From: Rutstroemia sp. NJR-2017a BVV2
Taxonomy: Eukaryota; Ascomycota; Leotiomycetes; Helotiales; Rutstroemiaceae
Assembly (NCBI GenBank): GCA_002946415.1
Contig: NJPS01000024.1
Coordinates: forward strand, 310,001 to 374,000
Length of the DNA stretch: 64,000 bases
Direction: 5' to 3'
Shown: one piece after another, positions 1 to 10,376 of the stretch
Layout: each line of letters begins with the position of its first letter
How positions within the stretch are numbered: the stretch's first letter is position 1
Position numbers and translations under genes: made by a program
Notes under the pieces: generated by a model
What the model saw: only the letters and a program-made list of their open reading frames with translations
What the model was told of the DNA's origin: nothing
The model's database searches: none

Positions 1-710
1 TTCGCAGCCAGATATATCGCCGCCACCGCTAACGCACACGGCTGATGCGTCAGGTACAGCATCTGCGGACTCAGGAGCGCTGAGTTCAAGTACTGCAGTG
101 TGCGTTTTGCGACCGCTTTCCCTGCGCCCTTTCTATGCGAAGGGGAGAATACATCGAGGATCTGGAGATACGTGATCGCGAGAGGATGTGGCAGCGCAAC
201 ATGTGTATTGAAGCCCAGAGCGTTCAGGACTTGCCCTTCGATATTCAGGAGACGTGTGCGGTAGGTTATGTATGCGGTTTCGGAGAGGTAGTAGGAGGAT
301 GGATCGTTGTCGGCTACAGGGGATAAGAGGGAAGAGCTGCGGGATAGGAGGTAGGCGTATACGTTTGTGATGCTGCGGAAGGAGCGTGGGGATGCGGATA
401 TTTTTGCGGTGAGGTAGAGGGTTGCGGCGGATATATCCTGAGGCTGGTTAGCATTGAGTGGTTAAAGTGGGCGTTGGGAGGGTTTATGTACGCTGAACTC
501 ATATTGCATTAGGTCATCTACGAGCCAATATCTGAAGAGAAGAACATTTGCTTGAGCTGTGATGTCTTGTGGTAGACGGAGTAGAATGCCCGCGGCTTGT
601 GTCAACCGTGCGGTGTAAAATCGAATGCTATCTTGCAGTTCCACCGGCAAGTTCGATGCATTTTTACATAATTGATCGGAGGTCGCCAATGGGTTGTATA
701 GATGCGACAT
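1..710 (-). CDS. Cyclin-L-like cyclin, 3'-truncated by window edge
   Basis: Two exons are visible: 710-492 (73 codons from ATG) and 437 to the window edge, separated by a 54-bp intron (491-438, gtacat...ctcag, phase 0) that joins EFS to DISAATLYLTAK. The product begins MSHLYNPLATSDQL and carries the first cyclin fold: RLTQAAGILLRLPQ, then LLFRYWLVDDLMQYEFS, then a second stretch ending in QPCALAVAAIYLAA. By family this is a transcription-type cyclin (cyclin L/Pch1-like) that partners a CDK acting on RNA polymerase II or splicing; the exact subfamily is inferred. The C-terminus lies outside the window. I am confident of a cyclin, less so of cyclin L. Confidence 0.8.
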
Positions 711-1045
711 GGTTGTTAATTATCATGGTGTACGATGTCAAGCTTGGTTTGGTTTTGAGCTTCACTGTTGTTGCCTCGTGCGCAAGGCAACAACCATTGA
801 TTTCAGAACGTCTCACGATTGGTAATAAGATATGTGTATTTATGAGTATGTATTGGTAAAAAGAAGGCGTGTTTTTGTGATTAAATCATCTGGAGACATC
901 TTTTGGATGAGTTCAGTTGTCATCTAGTAAAGAGAAAGAAATTTTGAGCTTTCCTGATGACCGCATCCCAAGCCCATCTGGCTCCACACAAACGATGAAG
1001 TTTCAATGAAACAACACGACATTCGCGCCAGGCAGCATGAAAAGA
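711..1045. other. Intergenic, cyclin promoter side
   Basis: This 335-bp stretch lies between the cyclin start and the stop of the kinase gene; both genes are on the minus strand. It should hold the cyclin promoter and the kinase 3' end. I see no supported gene in it. Confidence 0.5.
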
Positions 1046-2236
1046 TTACTTTTGTAATTTGGATCTCAACACCCCAAGGATTACTTCAACGGCCCAATGA
1101 ACAGTGTCCTTGATACTAGCATCGACGGCCCTAACAAAGACGCCGTTCACTTCTCTTTGTCCAGCCTTCGTTAATAGCCAATCAAAGTCTTTCTCGTATC
1201 CACGCCAGACAACATCTTCGAAATACCCTTCGGTCTTCCACATCTGACCTAGCTTTCTGCGTCCAATAGGCTCGTCGACGTAAGGCAGTCTTGTCAATCT
1301 GCGTTTCTTTGCAACCTCCTTGCTCGTTGGAAGGAACAGCTTGATATCGAAAGTATTCATTAAAGTTCGTTTGGCGATGGCTCCTTCTTGGCTAACTTGC
1401 TTCGCTTCCGCTTTGAGTCGCTTGACCTCGTCCTTCACAGCTGGCTTCAAACGCTCGTCAACCTCAGCGTAGAGATCTTCGTCAGACTCATCAGTCTCTT
1501 CTTCCCAATCTACATCGTTAGAAGTCACATCTTTGCTGAACAGCAAGAATCCTTCGACAAATATCCAGTGACTGTATGTAAGCTCCGCGGTTTTTTGGCC
1601 CTTCGATTCACCGTAGCTGACCTGTGTTTCACCATTCATAGCTGTTTGTGGTCTACAAAAGCTCGCGACTTTCTCTCTCATGATATGAATGAGGTCTGCA
1701 TGGTCCTCCGCAAGCTTTTGTCGATCTGCATCTTCGCCCTTAAATGATGGCTTGAGCTCTGGTACTAGACACCCACTCTGTGTACTTTGTACGCTAGAAA
1801 GAAGACTTTTGAAATTAACAGCTTCCCGGCAATCAGTATTGGGTCCTATGATGCGTATAGACTCGGAACTCTGTAAGTTTAAGCCGCTCCATGAATAAAA
1901 GTATGTCGCGTTCTCATCAATTTTTTGAATGCTTGCTCGAATATATGGTTTCTCACCTGGAGTGCTATGGAAAGAAACCAACGGGCAGAGCGCCTTCGGG
2001 AGGAAGAATGCATCCTGGTGAATGGTACTAGTCGAAGGGATTGTGCTTCTTTCTTCGATTGGTGGTTTTTCCGAATTTCCAGCTTGACGAGATCCATCGA
2101 ACCGACGCTGCGGGGAAGGTGAGAAAGGAGCAAATATTTCGGAAAGGAGCAGAGCTAGTACTGTTTTTCCACTTGAGGTACAGCCACTAATCCCGATCGT
2201 CCAGACATCCAAGCTACGCTCAAATTCTTCACCCAT
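1046..2236 (-). CDS. NRK1: Nicotinamide riboside kinase (NRK1-like)
   Basis: Single-exon, 396-residue P-loop kinase. A Walker A motif lies at residues 18-25 (GCTSSGKT) right after a short beta strand (DVWTIGIS), followed by IHQDAFFLP, where NRK enzymes bind substrate near the Asp, and TDCREAVNF, the counterpart of the family DWDxPEAxD motif. Near the C-terminus come DIKLFLPTSKEVAKKRRLTR (lid) and the YVDEPIGRRKLGQMWKTEGYF block typical of fungal NRK1. The family phosphorylates nicotinamide riboside to NMN in NAD+ salvage. The protein is much longer than yeast Nrk1 (about 240 aa), because of inserts after the P-loop and a charged Glu/Lys-rich middle section. A gtgaga...cag segment inside could mimic an intron, but removing it breaks the frame. 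Confidence 0.85.
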   Translation of the reverse strand: MGEEFERSLDVWTIGISGCTSSGKTVLALLLSEIFAPFSPSPQRRFDGSRQAGNSEKPPIEERSTIPSTSTIHQDAFFLPKALCPLVSFHSTPGEKPYIRASIQKIDENATYFYSWSGLNLQSSESIRIIGPNTDCREAVNFKSLLSSVQSTQSGCLVPELKPSFKGEDADRQKLAEDHADLIHIMREKVASFCRPQTAMNGETQVSYGESKGQKTAELTYSHWIFVEGFLLFSKDVTSNDVDWEEETDESDEDLYAEVDERLKPAVKDEVKRLKAEAKQVSQEGAIAKRTLMNTFDIKLFLPTSKEVAKKRRLTRLPYVDEPIGRRKLGQMWKTEGYFEDVVWRGYEKDFDWLLTKAGQREVNGVFVRAVDASIKDTVHWAVEVILGVLRSKLQK

Positions 2237-3390
2237 TGTTGCAGTTGGATAATTTGGATTGGGAGAAGAGATTGGTCAAGACCTACAAAGAGAATGGTGA
2301 GGGTGCAAAACAGAGATCCTGAACAGGTGCTTTCCCTTTGTAGGCTGTTGTTGTACATTGTTCACAAAATAAACAGTTGATACCAACTCTAATGGGCAAA
2401 GAAAAGGCAGCTCTTTGAAGCACTATGATGAGTGAATCCCTAGAACTGACAGTGTCGAAGGTAACCAGGGCGTTTCGGGTTGTGCGTCTGCATAGATGGT
2501 ATCCAGACACCATTGGGTAGTAGAAGGGAGTGAATATTATCTGTGATTGAACCGACAAGGTGGTGCGAAAGAGATACATATCGACAACTTCTTTTCGAGC
2601 CTACCTTGATGTCCCCCAGTGATTCATTAATTCACGCAAGCGGGAATGAATCTGATTGAAAATATGGCAGACACTACTGCTATTCGATAATGCAAACTTA
2701 CAAAGAGGACTAGAGACCAGAACATGACCAGTGAGGCCGGTGAACGAAGATGGAAAGTGATACTACTCAACTGGGCCTTCCCGTCATCTGTTAATAGAGG
2801 AACTGGAGCTATTCCATCATGATAAACTCGGAGTGGTTCTGTCCCGAGTCGTTTCCTGGCACTCTGTCAAAGGCTTTTTGTAAAGCGTCCAACCATTGAT
2901 AGTTCAGAAAGCATCATGAGTGCTCATTGATTGCGGCACAATCGAACCCCATGATTTGAGCGATATCCGGTGGGTGTGATTTTCGGAAGTGTCCTGGTTT
3001 AGCTGCCAGGGAAGAACGCCATGGCCTGACAATGAGCGACTGTCTCTGATTCCTCAAGATTAGGTGTTGGAATCTGTTGGTTTTCAGAATCATCGTGAAG
3101 GCGAGATATGTTACCAGAAGTGAATAGGTAGATCGACTGAAGTTTAAGGTGGCGGTGGATCTCAGAAATGGGGAGAGTCATCCATGGCTGTTGTTGGTAC
3201 GAAAACAGAACGAGGACAAACGCATTTGCTCATATGAGAGCATGTTTCTGCCTAAGGCACCAAAGACACATGCCGAGGGAAAACATGGGGTAAGCTTAGG
3301 CCGAGCGAAACCGGGACCCTCCATCATCAATTGCTTCATTCTCAAATTCCTCACCACACCAAGCAATTGACAACCAAAAGAGCAGCTAAC
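2237..3390. other. Divergent promoter region NRK1/ETFB
   Basis: About 1.15 kb between two divergently transcribed genes. It holds only short ORFs without recognisable domains or splice-linked extensions. I read it as promoters and 5' UTRs of both genes and see no other feature. Confidence 0.5.
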
Positions 3391-4345
3391 ATGTCCGCTC
3401 TACGTATTCTTGTTCCTGTAAAAAGGGTCATTGACTATGCTGTATTTGCCCCGCATTCCCTCTTCCCTCAGATCTCGCACCACATTCTTGAGTCAATCAA
3501 AAAAGAATCTAGGCTAATCAAAAATCGCAAAGGTCAAACCCCGCGTCAACAAAACCCAAACAGCCGTCGAAACCAATGGCGTAAAGCACAGCATGAACCC
3601 TTTCGACGAGCTCTCGATTGAGGAGTCTGTTCGAATCCGCGAGAAGAATTCTGCCCCGGGGGGCGTTGAAGATATTCTTGCATTTTCCGCCGGACCTACC
3701 AAATCACAAGATACACTACGCACAGCGATGGCTATGGGGGCAGATCGTTCTATATTGGTGGAGATGAAAGATGGTGAGGAATTAGAACCATTAGGGGTGG
3801 CAAAGCTGTTGAAGAAAGTTGTCGAGAAGGAAAAGAGCAATCTAGTGATCTTGGGAAAGCAGAGTATCGATGACGATGCAGCACAGACTGGACAGATGTT
3901 GGCAGGCTTACTGGGTTGGAGTCAAGCCACTCAGGCAAGTAAGGTAGATTTCAAGGAAGGGGATGTGGTAGAGGTTACGAAGGAGGTAGATGGAGGGACA
4001 GATGTGGTGCGAGCAAAGTTGCCCATGGTTATTACGACAGATTTGAGATTGAACGAGCCAAGATACGCAAGTTTACAGAGTATCATGAAGGCGAAGAAGA
4101 AGAAGTTGGAGAAAACGTCATTGAGTGATTGGGGTCTGGATGCTTCGAAGCGACTTAAGACTCTGAAGGTTATTGGTGAGTCAATCCCTTCTTTTGGTTA
4201 TTTCCAGATAGCGCTCTTCGCGGCTGAGATGATTCACGCATAATTGCTAACAATCAAAATAGAACCACCCCCGAGACAAGGGGGCGGTAAGGTCGAAGAC
4301 GTGGACAGTATGATATCCAAGCTGAAAGAATTGGGTGCCTTATAG
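3391..4345 (+). CDS. ETFB: Electron transfer flavoprotein beta subunit
   Basis: Three exons: 3391-3441, 3533-4175, 4263-4345 (258 residues). The short first exon encodes MSALRILVPVKRVIDYA and the second resumes with VKPRVNKTQTAVETNG and NPFDELSIEESVRIREK, the conserved N-terminal half of ETF-beta. Further on are a GADRSILVE strand, the ADP/AMP-binding LVILGKQSIDDDAAQTGQML and the DLRLNEPRYASLQSIMKAKK recognition-loop signature. The last exon gives EPPPRQGGGKVEDVDSMISKLKELGAL. With ETF-alpha it carries electrons from mitochondrial acyl-CoA dehydrogenases to ETF-QO. Length and motif order match the family fully. Both introns have standard GT...AG ends (3442-3532 and 4176-4262). Confidence 0.95.
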
Positions 4346-4871
4346 AGCGATAAATCGGTTACAAAGAGGCCGCTCGGGCCGTACTATGTATGAATTACAG
4401 ATAACGAAGCCGTGTTTAGAAATACATAGATGTCCCGCTCCTTAATAGACGGCTAGACCACAATTTCCTTCAACAATACTCCGAGACCTGTCAACCTAGG
4501 AGGCGGACAGGTCTGGAACCTCCGAATGGCCTATATTTACGGTATGGGAGATGCAGGCTAGATGCGCACTCCCTATCCACCCATGCTACTTGGCACGTCC
4601 CAAGCCACGGCACGGCGAATATGTATTGGCAAACGCTTTCGCTTTCAATTTCCACCAGCAGGTACAGTACTGCCGTCATGAATCGCAGTGAGAGTGGCGA
4701 TAACGTGAAGAAACCCAAAGCCGTAGATTGAGCAACGCGATTGGCGTTAACCCTAGCACTTTATATAACCATCGAGTCTCGAATCCCATCTCCGCATTGC
4801 ACCAACGCGACGAAAACCCAACAGCCCATCCGCGCACTGACTTCAGCTCCGTTCCCAAACTCCCTTATCAC
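4346..4871. other. Intergenic, no clear feature
   Basis: About 0.5 kb downstream of ETFB. An open frame runs through its right part into the next hypothetical gene but lacks an ATG before 4872. I see no repeat or RNA gene. Confidence 0.4.
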
Positions 4872-5606
4872 ATGGCAAACAAACCCATATTCTCTTCTCC
4901 GTCAAAACCCTCCTGTCCATCACTAGGACATGCATGCAAAGAACATTCTTCGCACCTTCCATATTCCAACACATCATACGCTTCGCACGGACATACCATA
5001 CCGAAGCAGCCTAGCACCGCCCATCCCTTCCCCTTGACAACTCGCTTAGCCTTAAACCCCCATCCTGGTCCTAGTATGTCCTCGTACGACGAAAGTGAAA
5101 CATTTGGCCTTTTCGAGTTTCGCATGCAAAGAATCGCGACAGCTGAATGGCTGGATGAGGCTCGTTTGCATGAATTGCGAGATTTTCATGAATCAGTACT
5201 GTACGATACGAATGCTAAAGACACCAGCGTCAAGCAAGCTACCGGCCGTGCTGTGGGCAGTGGAGCCATACAAGTAAGTATTATGGACTTGAACAGAACG
5301 GAGCGACAGACAGTGGAGAATTCCCACACAGTTTCGTTCACATTCTGGGGACTGGGGAAATAACACCAACATCACATCACGTCACACCATCTAATAAACT
5401 TTGCTCAGCATCCTCCCGACCTTCCAGAAGCAATTCACGTCTTCGGATCGGCAGCCCATCACAATTTTGCGCCGCGGATTGCGCGGACAATTCAGACGGG
5501 CCGTTTGCTTGCTGCAACGGAACTTTCCCCGCTCGCCACATGGAATTGGTTACACACATACAGTAAGGTTAGTTCTATTCCATGTCCCGTCATAGCGAGA
5601 GTTTGA
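4872..5606 (+). CDS. Hypothetical protein, doubtful two-exon gene
   Basis: Tentative model: exon 4872-5273 (ATG, MANKPIFSSPSK), intron 5274-5408 (gtaagt...ctcag with a taata-type branch site), exon 5409-5606, giving 199 residues. The N-terminus is Ser/Pro/His-rich and disordered. The more ordered part starts at the internal Met of MSSYDESETFGLFEFRMQ and spans EWLDEARLHELRDFHESVLY; after splicing it continues HPPDLPEAIHVFGSAAHHNF and ATWNWLHTY. The good donor and the protein-like composition on both sides of the intron are the only support. A further intron at 5572 is possible, which would change the C-terminus. I do not recognise a family. Confidence 0.35.
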
Positions 5607-6249
5607 CAACCCTACACGCATACCCTGCCCAACGCATACCAAGTACACGATTCTATCATTGCGCCAACCAGTACATGCGCAGGTACTGTACAGTGTCTTT
5701 TGCCCCTGGATATGATATGTCGCTCTATGGCATGATTTTATGAAGCTAAGCTTTTCTTATTGTATATGCTTTTTACCAGCATGCACGCATGCCTTATGTG
5801 AACTTTAATCGATAGTTTCTCTTATTTGATGTCCTCTTCCTTATCTTCCTTCATCTTGAACCAGAACCACGAACCACGAACCACGAACCACGCAACCCAC
5901 CATCTGCGTCTCCGCTCAGCCTTTTCCCGTTCTGTGCTGCTACAAACTCTATCTTATCTAAATTAACGCAATACGAGCTTAGTACTTGTACTCTAGCCTA
6001 CCCGTCGCAGGCCCTCGATCTGATGTCGTCTCGTCTCGTTTGATTTGATCTGAAAGAAGCAGAAAGCATGTTGGTATGCATATCATCCATCTATCCACCA
6101 CCACTACCACTATTATGACATTTCGATTCCCACTTCCTGCCCCGTATACCCATACCCCACCGTGTATGGAACGAACAAACAAACAAGCAAGGATTTTGAC
6201 GCAGAGAATCGTATAGAACGCCCGGAACGGCGCGGAGACACGCGGGACG
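5607..6249. other. Upstream region of SAT4 gene
   Basis: This 640-bp AT-rich stretch precedes the SAT4-family gene and presumably holds its promoter. Apart from a short tandem repeat of gaaccac (5858-5892) nothing stands out. Confidence 0.4.
5858..5892 (+). repeat. Short tandem repeat, 7-bp unit gaaccac
   Basis: About four to five head-to-tail copies of gaaccac (the first imperfect) lie in the region upstream of the SAT4-family gene. This is ordinary simple-sequence expansion. Confidence 0.7.
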
Positions 6250-8002
6250 ATGCTGTCGCTGCAGGTGGAGAGTTGGACGTGGTATTCGATTGCGGCGGTG
6301 TTGTTGGTTCTTAGATAGTATGTTGTTATGGATTCCTAGATTTGGTGCATGAGTGATCAAAAGGATTGATGTGCTGACTCCGAGGTCACATAGTGTGTCG
6401 AGATGGATTGGATTGGGGTCAATAAAGAGATATCAGTTGGAGGATTATCTCATGATTCTTGTATTCGTACGTATATTGAATCCTCCAAACTTTTGGTCCA
6501 ATTGTACGAATAACTGACCTGACAAAAACAGCTCTTCTATACCGTGCTGGTAATTACCATGAATATCGTATACCACTACAGTACGAATCTCATCCTGCCA
6601 GCCGACATCCCAAATGTGCGTATATACCGGCGACCTCATCCACCAACCACCTCAACAACGTCTTGAACTAACGTGCGCCAATAATAGCTCACCCCTGAAT
6701 CAATCAAAATTCGTGTGACAGGAAGCAAACTTGTTCTTGTAGTCGAACAGTCCATGATCATGACGATCTGGGGATGTAAAGCCTGCTTGGTATGCATGTA
6801 CATGAAATTGACGTAAGTCTCCAATGCACTTTTCTTCCATGTTGAGAAGCTGACGAAGATGTAGCAAAGGAATACAGCCACACGAAACTATCGTGAAAAT
6901 CGTAGCTGTGTATGTAGGAGTAAGTTTGGTGGCTATGGAGATCTTGTACTTCGGTGTTTGGTGCCGACCTTTCTCGAATTACTGGGCTGTGCCGACCCCA
7001 AATGGTTTGTCTTTCACCTCCCGTTAGCAGCGCGTGATATACTGACGAGACGCTAGAACAATGCTCTACGGCTTTGCATCATCTGATAGTCAATGCGACG
7101 TTCAACATAAGCTCTGATTGCATAATGTTGTTCATACCAATGCCTTTGGTTCTGAAGACGAAGCTTCCCACTTACAAGTAGGTACTTACCTAGCAATTTG
7201 ATTCATAGTCGCGGGAGTCACCGGCTTGGTGCTTGTATCAGAGTATTGACTGACCATGTGGACTACTAGGAAGGTACTGCTTCTAGGTCTTTTCTCCCTC
7301 GGGTTATTCGTCATACTCAGCGCCATCCTCAACAAATACGAATCTTTCACCGATCCATTCTCTGTAACGTGGACTTACGTATGCTCTTCTGACCTTTTCT
7401 CTGTGTTTATGCAGCTAACACAATACTACAGTGGTATATTCGAGAAGCGTCAACTGCAATATACGTAGCCAACATTCCCACCTGCTGGCCGCTAGCAAGG
7501 AGGCTCTTTGGGTTGAGATCATGGAGCAGTTCCGATGAGACGAGATCGCGAACAAGAACGAAGCCTAAATCGAAGAGTTACGCGAGCGCTGTGCGAAGGG
7601 AGGGAACGAATTCTTCCCGATTTCCACCTCGGAAGGAGGTACACAGAACCGAAAGTATGCAAAATATAGTTGAGCGATCAATAGATGGAAAATCAGAGGA
7701 AGCAGTTGGGTAAGTTTTCCACTTATACTGTTATACCCAAACTGCTGGAGAAGTTTTCGGCGGGAACTCTCATCGCCAGATAATGGAGGCTAACATGAAG
7801 AAATAGACTCGAAATATGGGAGAGTAGAGAAGTAAGAGTGAGCAAAGGAGCGAGGATAGATCTCGAAGAACGGACTCTACCTAGGAATGAATATGTGACG
7901 CAAACTATCGTCACTGCGTTGGGTTCGACAAGTGGTTCGAGTAACCATTCAAGGAGTGATTCGGAGTCAGATCATCATCATGATCCCGGACGAATGGTAT
8001 AG
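6250..8002 (+). CDS. SAT4-family (rhodopsin-domain) integral membrane protein
   Basis: Nine exons, all with GT...AG introns and a consistent frame: 6250-6317, 6394-6466, 6532-6615, 6688-6812, 6865-7004, 7057-7177, 7270-7378, 7432-7709, 7807-8002; 397 residues. The start gives MLSLQVESWTWYSIAAVLLV, the first membrane helix, followed by LRYVSRW and QLEDYLMILVF. Family hallmarks follow: VVEQSMIMTIWGCKACL, VWCRPFSNYWAVPTPNEQCS, HHLIVNATFNISSD, KVLLLGLFSLGLFVILSAI and WYIREASTAIYVANIPTCW. The last 130 residues are a Ser/Arg-rich cytosolic tail. It is a seven-helix fungal plasma-membrane protein of the 'Rhodopsin domain' Pfam family. The biochemical role is generally unknown; some relatives carry CFEM domains and act in plant sensing, but this one has no CFEM. 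The exon walk is read directly, the function is not. Confidence 0.88.
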
Positions 8003-8465
8003 AAATAATATTGCAGATAGAAAAATGGTCCATTTCCGAAGAACATTGTTATCTTCGTCAGTTTGTCTGAGGATATTGCTCCTAGTCATTAACATTTGGC
8101 AGCAAGTGAACGTGAAGTGCTGACGGTTCCTCCGTTTTGTTGTCAGAGGGCGTTGTTGGTGCCTTGATTAACAGGCATAAATTGATCCGAGCAAGCATTC
8201 TGCGGCCGCCCTGAATGCGGACGTGACCCTGACGCGTTGATTTTACTAGATCATAGGCACGGAACTTCAGTAAATTTGTTTGCAGAAGCCAAAGTCAATC
8301 CCGCTTTGGTTCAACCCTCAACCCTTCAACCATAAAGCTCAATTGACCATAAATTCCAAGATCCCTCAACTTTGGCTTTGACGAAAGCTGACTCCTTTAC
8401 TATTGAAAACATTTGCATCTTGGTTGGAGATGCGCTTTAGCCCAGTTTGCTCAATTAGTTAAACA
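8003..8465. other. Promoter region of Acinus-like gene
   Basis: About 460 bp between the SAT4 stop and the next ATG. It contains caacc-rich direct repeats near 8310-8330. No ORF of note; presumed promoter and 5' UTR. Confidence 0.4.
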
Positions 8466-10376
8466 ATGACTGATTGGAATAAATTGAAGGTCGTAGACCT
8501 CAGAAATGAGTTGAAGAAACGAGGACTTGCCCAGGCCGGGCTCAAACCTGCCCTTGTTGCTCGCCTCACACAAGCAGAGAATGAAGAAGGATCGGAAAGT
8601 GACAAGACAATTCAGGACGATGCCAGCAAAGTAAACCCGGACCCTGCGACCTCGCCCGATACCATCTCTGCTGCACAACCATCCCCGGAGGCCATCGCAG
8701 AGCCTATTCAGGAACCGATTTCTGAAGCCATCCCGGAAACTATTCCAGAGGCGATCCTCGAAGCTTCTGATAATGCGGTGGAGATAGTTGATCAGGTTGC
8801 GGCGCCTGAGGAAGCACAAAATACAACCAAACTCGCAGAAGAGCAATCCGAACCGCGACCATCGCAACCCTTAGACACGATAGAAGTTTCACGACCTCCT
8901 TCGCAGGCCGTGGAGCAACCTTCTGAGCCTCGAACCGCCGAAACCTCTGTTGAGCCACAAGAAGTGGTTGACGACCGGCAAAAGAGAAAGCGCAGATCGC
9001 AGAGTCCACCGCCAAATTCTCTCGAGATCGCACGAAAACGAGCGAAGCCGGATGAGACCATCGAGGAAATTGAAACAACAAAACAGGATGCAGAATGGGT
9101 AGAAAAACACAACGCTGTGGATGCGGCCGGTGTGAACGAAGAATCAAAAGAAGTGGCACCTACCAGCGAAAATGGACCTTTAATTGTCGATGATTCTAAA
9201 GAAGAGGTAGTGGTTGAAAAGCCTGGGGAGGATGAGACTGTACAGGAGAATATTGATACCAAAATGGATATTGATACAGAAGAATCGAAGCCCAACGAGG
9301 AAGGCGCGACTACTTCACCAGAAAACTCTCGCCCACGCGACTCAAGATTTAAGGATTTATTTTCAACTACACAAAAACAGGAGGATATAGAAATGGCACC
9401 ATATTTACAAGAACCCGTAGAAGATGAAACGTCATACAGCTCAGTCAGTCCTGCGATCCACCCCGCGACTTCTGCACTCTACATTCGCAATTTCGTTCGA
9501 CCGCTTCAAGAATCTCGACTCCACGATTACCTTACCAGTCTCGCGACTGCGCCTGGAAATGATCCCGACTCAGATGTCATCGTCAACTTCCACATCGACC
9601 GTCTGCGCACGCACTCCTTAGTCCAGTTCACCAATCTTTCCGCTGCAGCACGCGTACGCAATGCCATGCACGACCGCATCTGGCCCGACGAGCCCAATCG
9701 CAAACCGCTATGGGTGGATTTCATACCCGAGGAGAAGGTCAAGGACTGGATCAACCAGGAACAAGCTGCAGGCACCGGACGGAATACGAAGAAATGGGAA
9801 GTGGTTTATGAAGAAAATCAAGACGATGGTGGAGGTCGTGTGACTGCTGTTCTTCAAGAGGCGCTGGGCGATCCGCAGGGTTCGTCAAGTAGGAAGCAAT
9901 CGATTGCGCAACCTCCGCCTTCTGGACCGAGAGGTATTGAAGGCGCACCGTCTGGTCCGAGGAATTCCAGTACTGCAGGACTCCAGCGACCGACGGGGAA
10001 TGTGAGGAATCTGAATGAGATTTTCAAAGCGACTGCGACACAGCCTACGTTGTACTGGCAACCTGTTGCGAAGGATCTAGTAAATCGAAGACTTGATGCA
10101 ATGGAGAGTATCACAACCAAGGACCTTTCTCGCCATACGGGCTCGGAGATTAATAGATATACCTTTGAAGACGGCGACAGATTCGTGGATCGTGGGCCTG
10201 AGATATTTGCGGGGATTAGACCTCCTCCTGGTCATAGAGGCGGGAGAGGAGGGGGTGGAGGAAGAGGAGGTGGGGGGTATGGGGGACGAGGGGATAGAGG
10301 GTTCGATAGACCGTATGACAGAGGCTACGATAGTTACCGGGCACCGCCAAGGGATTCTCGGGATAGGCGTTACTAG
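8466..10376 (+). CDS. Acinus-like SAP/RRM protein (ASAP complex)
   Basis: Intronless ORF of 636 residues from an ATG after a short AT-rich leader. Residues 1-37 form a SAP domain (LKVVDLRNELKKRGLAQAGL). Residues about 40-330 are acidic, Pro/Glu-rich and disordered with a basic KRKRRS patch. An RRM-like fold spans about 334-430 (SALYIRNFVRPLQESRLHDY, then SLVQFTNLSAAARVRNAMHD, LWVDFIPEEKVKDW). At about 514-540 lies LNEIFKATATQPTLYWQPVA, which matches the RNPS1-SAP18-binding (RSB) motif of Acinus. From about 587 a Gly/Arg-rich RGG tail ends the protein. Acinus homologues scaffold the ASAP complex linked to exon junctions and splicing. The order SAP-RRM-RSB-RGG is what supports the call. Confidence 0.85.
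   Translation: MTDWNKLKVVDLRNELKKRGLAQAGLKPALVARLTQAENEEGSESDKTIQDDASKVNPDPATSPDTISAAQPSPEAIAEPIQEPISEAIPETIPEAILEASDNAVEIVDQVAAPEEAQNTTKLAEEQSEPRPSQPLDTIEVSRPPSQAVEQPSEPRTAETSVEPQEVVDDRQKRKRRSQSPPPNSLEIARKRAKPDETIEEIETTKQDAEWVEKHNAVDAAGVNEESKEVAPTSENGPLIVDDSKEEVVVEKPGEDETVQENIDTKMDIDTEESKPNEEGATTSPENSRPRDSRFKDLFSTTQKQEDIEMAPYLQEPVEDETSYSSVSPAIHPATSALYIRNFVRPLQESRLHDYLTSLATAPGNDPDSDVIVNFHIDRLRTHSLVQFTNLSAAARVRNAMHDRIWPDEPNRKPLWVDFIPEEKVKDWINQEQAAGTGRNTKKWEVVYEENQDDGGGRVTAVLQEALGDPQGSSSRKQSIAQPPPSGPRGIEGAPSGPRNSSTAGLQRPTGNVRNLNEIFKATATQPTLYWQPVAKDLVNRRLDAMESITTKDLSRHTGSEINRYTFEDGDRFVDRGPEIFAGIRPPPGHRGGRGGGGGRGGGGYGGRGDRGFDRPYDRGYDSYRAPPRDSRDRRY

Noticed and set aside
1850..1960. Possible intron (gtgaga...ttacag) in the NRK1 gene
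   Set aside because: Its removal shifts the frame and destroys the conserved TDCREAVNF motif, so the ORF is taken as uninterrupted.
8740..9295. Long minus-strand ORFs
   Set aside because: Antisense to the Acinus-like gene in its low-complexity acidic region; Ser/Cys/Phe-rich translation without motifs.
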